NCBI GenBank assembly: GCA_025655635.1
Contig: JAHXIM010000428.1
Location: 1 to 5,763 of the forward strand
Direction of reading: 5' to 3'
From: a gamma proteobacterium symbiont of Lucinoma myriamae
GTDB taxonomy: Bacteria; Pseudomonadota; Gammaproteobacteria; GRL18
Length of the DNA stretch: 5,763 bases
The translations under genes were made by a program, and so were the position numbers. Shown piece after piece: positions 5,681-5,763 of this stretch (positions are counted from its first letter, which is position 1; every line of letters starts with the position of its first letter). A model generated the notes under the pieces. The model worked only from the letters and a program-made list of their open reading frames with translations, was not told the DNA's origin and searched no databases.

Positions 5681-5763
5681 ATCGGGTAGCCACAGGTTTC
5701 TCTCCTACAGCCCCCACACCACCCATCATGCGGGTCCGCAATGGGCGGTTCACTAACCGTAAT
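5681..5763 (-). mobile_element. 3' end of a group II intron (probably class IIC), cut by window edge
   Basis: On the minus strand, 5750-5717 folds as a 34-nt domain V. A 9-bp lower helix (ACCGCCCAT with ATGGGTGGT), a 2-nt TG bulge on the 3' side, a 4-bp upper stem (TGCG/CGCA) and a GACC loop are visible. The helix base contains CGC in place of the common AGC triad, as known for class C introns. Directly after it, 5715-5684 folds as a domain VI hairpin (GGGGGCTGTAGG with CCTGTGGCTACCC, loop AGAGAAA) with an unpaired A at 5687, 6 nt from a plausible 3' splice end at CCCGAT (5681). The exact junction is uncertain by one or two bases. The more G+C-rich composition contrasts with the nir genes. 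The reverse transcriptase and 5' domains must lie to the right of the window, if present; a truncated copy cannot be ruled out. Confidence 0.8.

Overview
This window carries an almost complete heme d1 assembly operon, read left to right: nirC-nirF-nirD-nirL-nirG-nirH-nirJ. It comes from an A+T-rich proteobacterium, most likely a gammaproteobacterium. The gene order matches the nirCFDLGHJ block of Pseudomonas-type denitrifiers. Heme d1 is the cofactor of cytochrome cd1 nitrite reductase (NirS). The low G+C, the FNR-type control sites and the group II intron do not fix a genus. nirS, nirM, nirE and nirN are not seen here.

Layout. Positions 1-351 are non-coding as far as I can tell. They hold two perfect 14-bp FNR/ANR/DNR-type palindromes, 73 bp apart centre to centre. 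The nearer one is followed by a perfect TATAAT at the spacing of a class II FNR-dependent promoter, so low-oxygen control is strongly implied. Next come nirC (periplasmic c-type cytochrome, 352-780), nirF (periplasmic, probably lipid-anchored d1 beta-propeller enzyme, 799-2058), and four small siroheme decarboxylase-family genes: nirD (2114-2578), nirL (2658-3257), nirG (3244-3693) and nirH (3763-4239). nirJ follows (radical SAM/SPASM enzyme, 4277-5431). A convergent 66-codon gene of unknown function lies at 5458-5658 on the minus strand. The right edge (about 5681-5763, minus strand) holds the 3' end of a group II intron, with recognisable domains V and VI, that continues out of the window.

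How the genes work together. NirD/NirL and NirG/NirH make up the siroheme decarboxylase set (siroheme to 12,18-didecarboxysiroheme). NirJ then acts on the two remaining propionate side chains. NirF completes the macrocycle in the periplasm. NirC is a small electron carrier made with this machinery. Siroheme itself must be supplied by genes outside the window (nirE or cysG type).

The system is established biology, not a new one. The parts worth a second look are the paired FNR sites, short tandem duplications in three gene junctions that repeat the end of the upstream gene, the extended C-terminus and missing His of NirL, and the intron end placed directly before the small unknown gene.
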